Source of the DNA: Thuidium tamariscinum
Taxonomy: Eukaryota; Streptophyta; Bryopsida; Hypnales; Thuidiaceae
Direction of reading: 5' to 3'
NCBI GenBank assembly: GCA_947034885.2
Contig: OX344749.2
Span: forward strand, 19,731,501 to 19,795,500
Length of the DNA stretch: 64,000 nucleotides
Position numbers and translations under genes: made by a program. Of this stretch, positions 61,008 to 64,000 are shown in pieces (within the stretch, counting starts at the first letter, position 1; every line of letters starts with the position of its first letter). The notes below the pieces were generated by a model that saw nothing but the letters and a program-made list of their open reading frames with translations, ran no database searches and was not told the DNA's origin.

Positions 61008-61585
61008 AGGTAAGAGGCTCAGAAAGCGAGCATCTAAGCACTGATGTGCCTTTTTCGTGTATCTCCTCATATGGAAATATTTTTAGTTCATTTTTCAGTG
61101 ACAGATAAATAGATGACGAATCTAACACAAGTCGTTTCATATTTTTTGAAGCATTATTGAATTAGTTATGAATTTTCAAACACAGTCTGTTATAGGTCCC
61201 TATATGTGATCATAGGCCCTTGAAAACCCATCCATGTATAGTTTGAAAAAAAATCAGTCCTTGTTCTAAAACTAACATTGCAACATGTGTAAAGTAATTG
61301 AAGTGGTTTCTAAAACTGTCCCTTCCAAAATCTGAAATGAATGCTTCATTTAATCATTATTTCAGATTTTTTAATACTTGTAAGAAGGTAGTTGAACAAC
61401 GGATTCTAATTTGAATTATATTAGTTGACACCTAGCCACTTAGGTAAGAATGAACCAACTGTGGTTCTTAAACCATTCATTGAAGAAGTTAAAGCAAATC
61501 TCATCAAACTCCATGTAATCCAGATTAATCCAGAGTTTTTTTTCCCAAAGTTCACATGTCCGTTTCAGAGCCCCTACTGGATGGT
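61008..61585 (+). repeat. Dispersed repeat, direct copy of 8510-9085
   Basis: See 8510. The core from TCTAACACAAGTCGTTTC to GTTATGAATTTTCAAACACA is nearly identical between the two copies. Confidence 0.7.
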
Positions 61586-61648
61586 TGAAAATGCCCGCTC
61601 GGTTTTAGAGCCCCCTCCTATATAGTAGTTTTCTCTAGAAGCAACCAC

Positions 61649-61720
61649 ATTAGATGTTTTTTGAGGGATTGGAAGGTTGTTTCACATCCATTTCCAATGC
61701 TATAAACAGTCTACAAATAG
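61649..61720 (+). mobile_element. Solo family A terminus
   Basis: CATTAGATGTTTTTTGAGGG followed by ATTGGAAGGTTGTTTCACATCC resembles the inverted right end of 987-1400. No partner end found. Confidence 0.35.
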
Positions 61721-61872
61721 ACCCTACAATTTAGAATAAAATGGACATGATGTAGTTTTTAAGTCAAATTGTAATGGATAGTGAATGGGCTAGAAAAGAA
61801 GTGAAGGCACATTCAAGTGGGTCAACAATGTATTTGGGTTGTTATTTGGCTTAACATGCAATGTGGTCCATT

Positions 61873-62052
61873 TCCTACAAGAAAACGGGGTGGGGGTGGG
61901 GGTGGGGTGTATAAATGACTTGTCCACAATGACTGCTCTAACAATAATGATTGCAAAGACTACAAAATGACTATGAAATGATTGTTTTGCAATGATTGTT
62001 GTTGATGCAGTCATTGTAGATAAATCATTTATACCCTCATTTTCTTGTAATG
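61873..62052. mobile_element. CACTA-type MITE relative
   Basis: The termini TCCTACAAGAAAA and TTTTCTTGTAATG are a decayed version of CACTACAAGAAAA. ATT flanks both sides (61870-61872, 62053-62055). Subterminal TATAAATGACTTG and CAATGACT motifs are shared with 10321-10473. A (GGGGGT)-type tract lies in the left arm. Confidence 0.65.
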
Positions 62053-63360
62053 ATTTCAAAAAGTTGTAACATGTGCACATTAATGTATTTAAAATCACAT
62101 TTGGCTAGCCAACAATGTCTTAAAAACGTATATGGAATTTAAAACCTTAAAACTGCCATTGGTCACTTTAAAGACCCCCTCTTATTCTTCATTGTAAATC
62201 AACAAGCTTCTTCTACATTTTACCATCTTTCTTTACATTCCACATGTGTTTTCAGTTTGTTGAACCTATAGTCAAGAATAGGTATCTAAGGTTGACATCT
62301 TAGATAAATCATAACTAATTCAATATTTCTCTCAAAAATTATGAAACTACTTTCGTTGCATGTGGCATCCATTTCTTTCTATATCTCTCTCTCTCAAAAA
62401 TAAAAAATAAATTTTTTTGTCTACATAAGCCCATGAAAAATGCAACCAACCCTTAAATGGTTGCTTTTCAAGTGGATTATCTTACTGCATGTTTACTAAT
62501 GTGCCTTGTGCTATTGTGATAATCAAAGTCAAAATCAAAGTAATTTATAATTTTCCAATCTATAAAACTTTGAAATTCAATAACTTTCTCTCTATAAATT
62601 GAAATGCTACAAAACAAAGCTTGTACACCCTTCCTAGTTGAGAGCTTTCCAATGGTATCAAGAACGCAATTGGGGGGACAAGAGATTTGGGAGATTTCAA
62701 TGTAACAAACAAACAAAACAACAAACAACTTGTCTTAAAGTATAGACTTGTGTGCCCTGTGTTGTTGCCATAATCAAAATTGAAGTAAAAGTAATTTTTT
62801 AATTTTTTTAAAACAAAAATAGTTCAAAATTTCATAACTTTCCTACTGTAGGTCGAAACGCCATGAAACAAGGGTGGAAGCATGTTAATAGGAGCCAACT
62901 TGGATGTAATGCCTCCTTTTTTTGGGGTGAAATTGCTATTTGTAGTCACACAATTTTGAATTCTCTTAAATTTTTTTGACAATCTTGTACAAATATAGCA
63001 CATGTACCTTGGCTAAATTTTTTTTTTGTATTGTAGAATGTTTATAATTGAAATAACCACACAATACCACATGTAACGGGTCCTTTTTGTCCTTACTTGC
63101 TATAAAACTTGGATGGATGTCGTTGGAAAACTGTGGATGGAAGGAACAATTCGTCAACATCATCGCTGGAACCCCAAATCGCGTATCAGTGGGTCAGAGA
63201 TGGATTGATCTTCTCTTTACTACCAAATCCTTGAATTAGCTGTTGAGCTTTGGGTCCGATTTTTCCTGGTGTTTGTTGAATTTTGAATGTTGGCGGCAGT
63301 TAGGGTTGAGCGCAAAATGTTCGTATAGCTTTGTGAACGTTGGCAAGACTCCTGCGATTG
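62053..63360. other. AT-rich intergenic DNA
   Basis: No gene seen. Two loosely similar blocks of about 200 bp follow each other (from 62496 and from 62743; shared GTGCCYTGTG, ATAATCAAAATYGAAGT and ATAACTTTC), which suggests an old tandem duplication. Confidence 0.4.
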
Positions 63361-63466
63361 AGGGTTTAGGGTTTGATGTTGTCTAAGTGCACCTTGCAAT
63401 TTTACAACAATGTGTACTTTGATGAAGGGTTCAAGCATGTACGATAATGTAGTTTCGATTTAGGGT
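63361..63466 (+). promoter_or_regulatory. Telo-box-like motifs before a possible gene
   Basis: AGGGTTTAGGGTTT at 63361-63374 and TTTAGGGTT at 63458-63466 are telomere-type repeats known from plant promoters. They lie 125 and 33 bp upstream of the ATG at 63499. Further copies occur at 63975. They could also be interstitial telomeric residue. Confidence 0.4.
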
Positions 63467-63498
63467 TCTAAGTAAAAAACAAGGTTTTGGGTTTGATC

Positions 63499-63873
63499 AT
63501 GAGCACTACTGCCTCCACAATTGTGTATGGTGGCCCCAGTTCAAGGCGTCCAGGTGCGGTGTGGCAACGAGTTAGCACTACAGTGTGGAAAACTTTGAAG
63601 TGGATCAAAAATGACGAAGAAGAAAGCTTATGCAAGGAATCTTTTTGGACACCACCTCAGAGCCCACGGCATTTAGGTTTAGAAGATTCACAGAGCAATT
63701 GTAGCAATAATTTGAATTCCATTAGGAAAGCAGACCGCCTACTTGAAATGCATGATAGGGTATTGGATCAAGTTTTGTGGGAACCGTCTGTGCTTCCGTG
63801 TAAATCTAAGTTGAAGGTGCGGAGGTGTCGTTGGCGCCAAACTACGGTCTGTTTCTCTCCAGGTCCTAAATGA
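63499..63873 (+). CDS. Hypothetical protein or first exon
   Basis: A 124-codon ATG frame in GC-balanced DNA. The predicted protein has a Ser/Thr/Arg start (TTASTIVYGGPSSRRPGAVW), an acidic patch (NDEEESLCKESFW) followed by TPPQSPRH, and a basic end (KLKVRRCRWR). There is no signal peptide or membrane segment, and I do not recognise a family. The composition and the upstream telo-box motifs favour a real gene. It may continue past the window through an intron; a CAG|GTCC site near the end is a weak donor candidate. Confidence 0.4.
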   Translation: MSTTASTIVYGGPSSRRPGAVWQRVSTTVWKTLKWIKNDEEESLCKESFWTPPQSPRHLGLEDSQSNCSNNLNSIRKADRLLEMHDRVLDQVLWEPSVLPCKSKLKVRRCRWRQTTVCFSPGPK

Positions 63874-64000
63874 ATCGTCCAAAACAACAATTTGGAGTTC
63901 AATCCAAAGAATTTGGAGAGCGATCAGGTATTCATTTTGGATTTAGGTGCGTTTAGGATGGCATTAGGAGTTCCTAGGGTTTAAGGGTAATGGGTGACGG

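Noticed and set aside
1-64000. tRNA, rRNA, CRISPR or bacterial-type operon features
   Set aside because: I saw no cloverleaf with A and B boxes, no rRNA-like sequence, no regularly spaced direct repeats of CRISPR type, and the genes have spliceosomal introns.
1-64000. LTR retrotransposons
   Set aside because: No pair of direct long terminal repeats with TG...CA ends, and no gag or pol reading frames were recognised.

Overview
This is a stretch of an AT-rich nuclear land-plant genome. Three complete plant genes with spliceosomal GT-AG introns sit in long repeat-filled intergenic space. Two of the three proteins match plant-specific subtypes: an SHM6/SHM7-type serine hydroxymethyltransferase, and the NatA auxiliary subunit NAA15 in its plant form. 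Short introns and abundant small terminal-inverted-repeat (TIR) elements make a non-flowering plant such as a bryophyte my best guess, but nothing here fixes the species. There is no sign of prokaryotic or organellar DNA.

Layout. 1-3.5 kb: degenerate TIR elements, a dispersed repeat and a clean Tourist-like MITE. 4.7-7.5 kb: SHMT gene on the minus strand, two coding exons, with a telo-box in its promoter. 8.3-13.9 kb: repeats, including an 80-bp TTAA-flanked hairpin, a CACTA-type MITE and a TIR element carrying two nested insertions. 14.0-22.8 kb: NAA15, 25 coding exons reconstructed in frame (892 residues), with one GC-AG intron and a 44-bp tandem repeat rich in RY motifs upstream. 23.8-45 kb: mostly TIR elements of a few recurring families (called A, B, C and D here), hairpins and a 13-bp minisatellite, with a small GC-rich island near 37.6 kb. 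44.7-47.6 kb: a Stowaway-like element and a 1.3-kb tandem duplication. 48.4-50.4 kb: GC-richer sequence with unrecognised ORFs. 50.8-52.7 kb: a glyoxal/galactose-oxidase-like secreted copper radical oxidase, two exons. 54-62 kb: more TIR elements, a LINE-like tail, and a broken PIF/Harbinger Myb/SANT-like gene whose second half is duplicated head-to-head as a 0.64-kb inverted repeat. 63.4-64 kb: a possible gene of unknown function behind telo-box-like motifs.

The genes are not functionally linked. SHMT belongs to one-carbon metabolism (this subtype is probably cytosolic or nuclear). NAA15 anchors N-terminal acetylation at the ribosome. The copper oxidase acts outside the cell and makes H2O2. 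The most distinctive signals are the inverted duplication of a transposon gene fragment, a natural source of long hairpin RNA, and several non-autonomous TIR families visible in multiple copies with target-site duplications. No intact transposase is encoded in the window.
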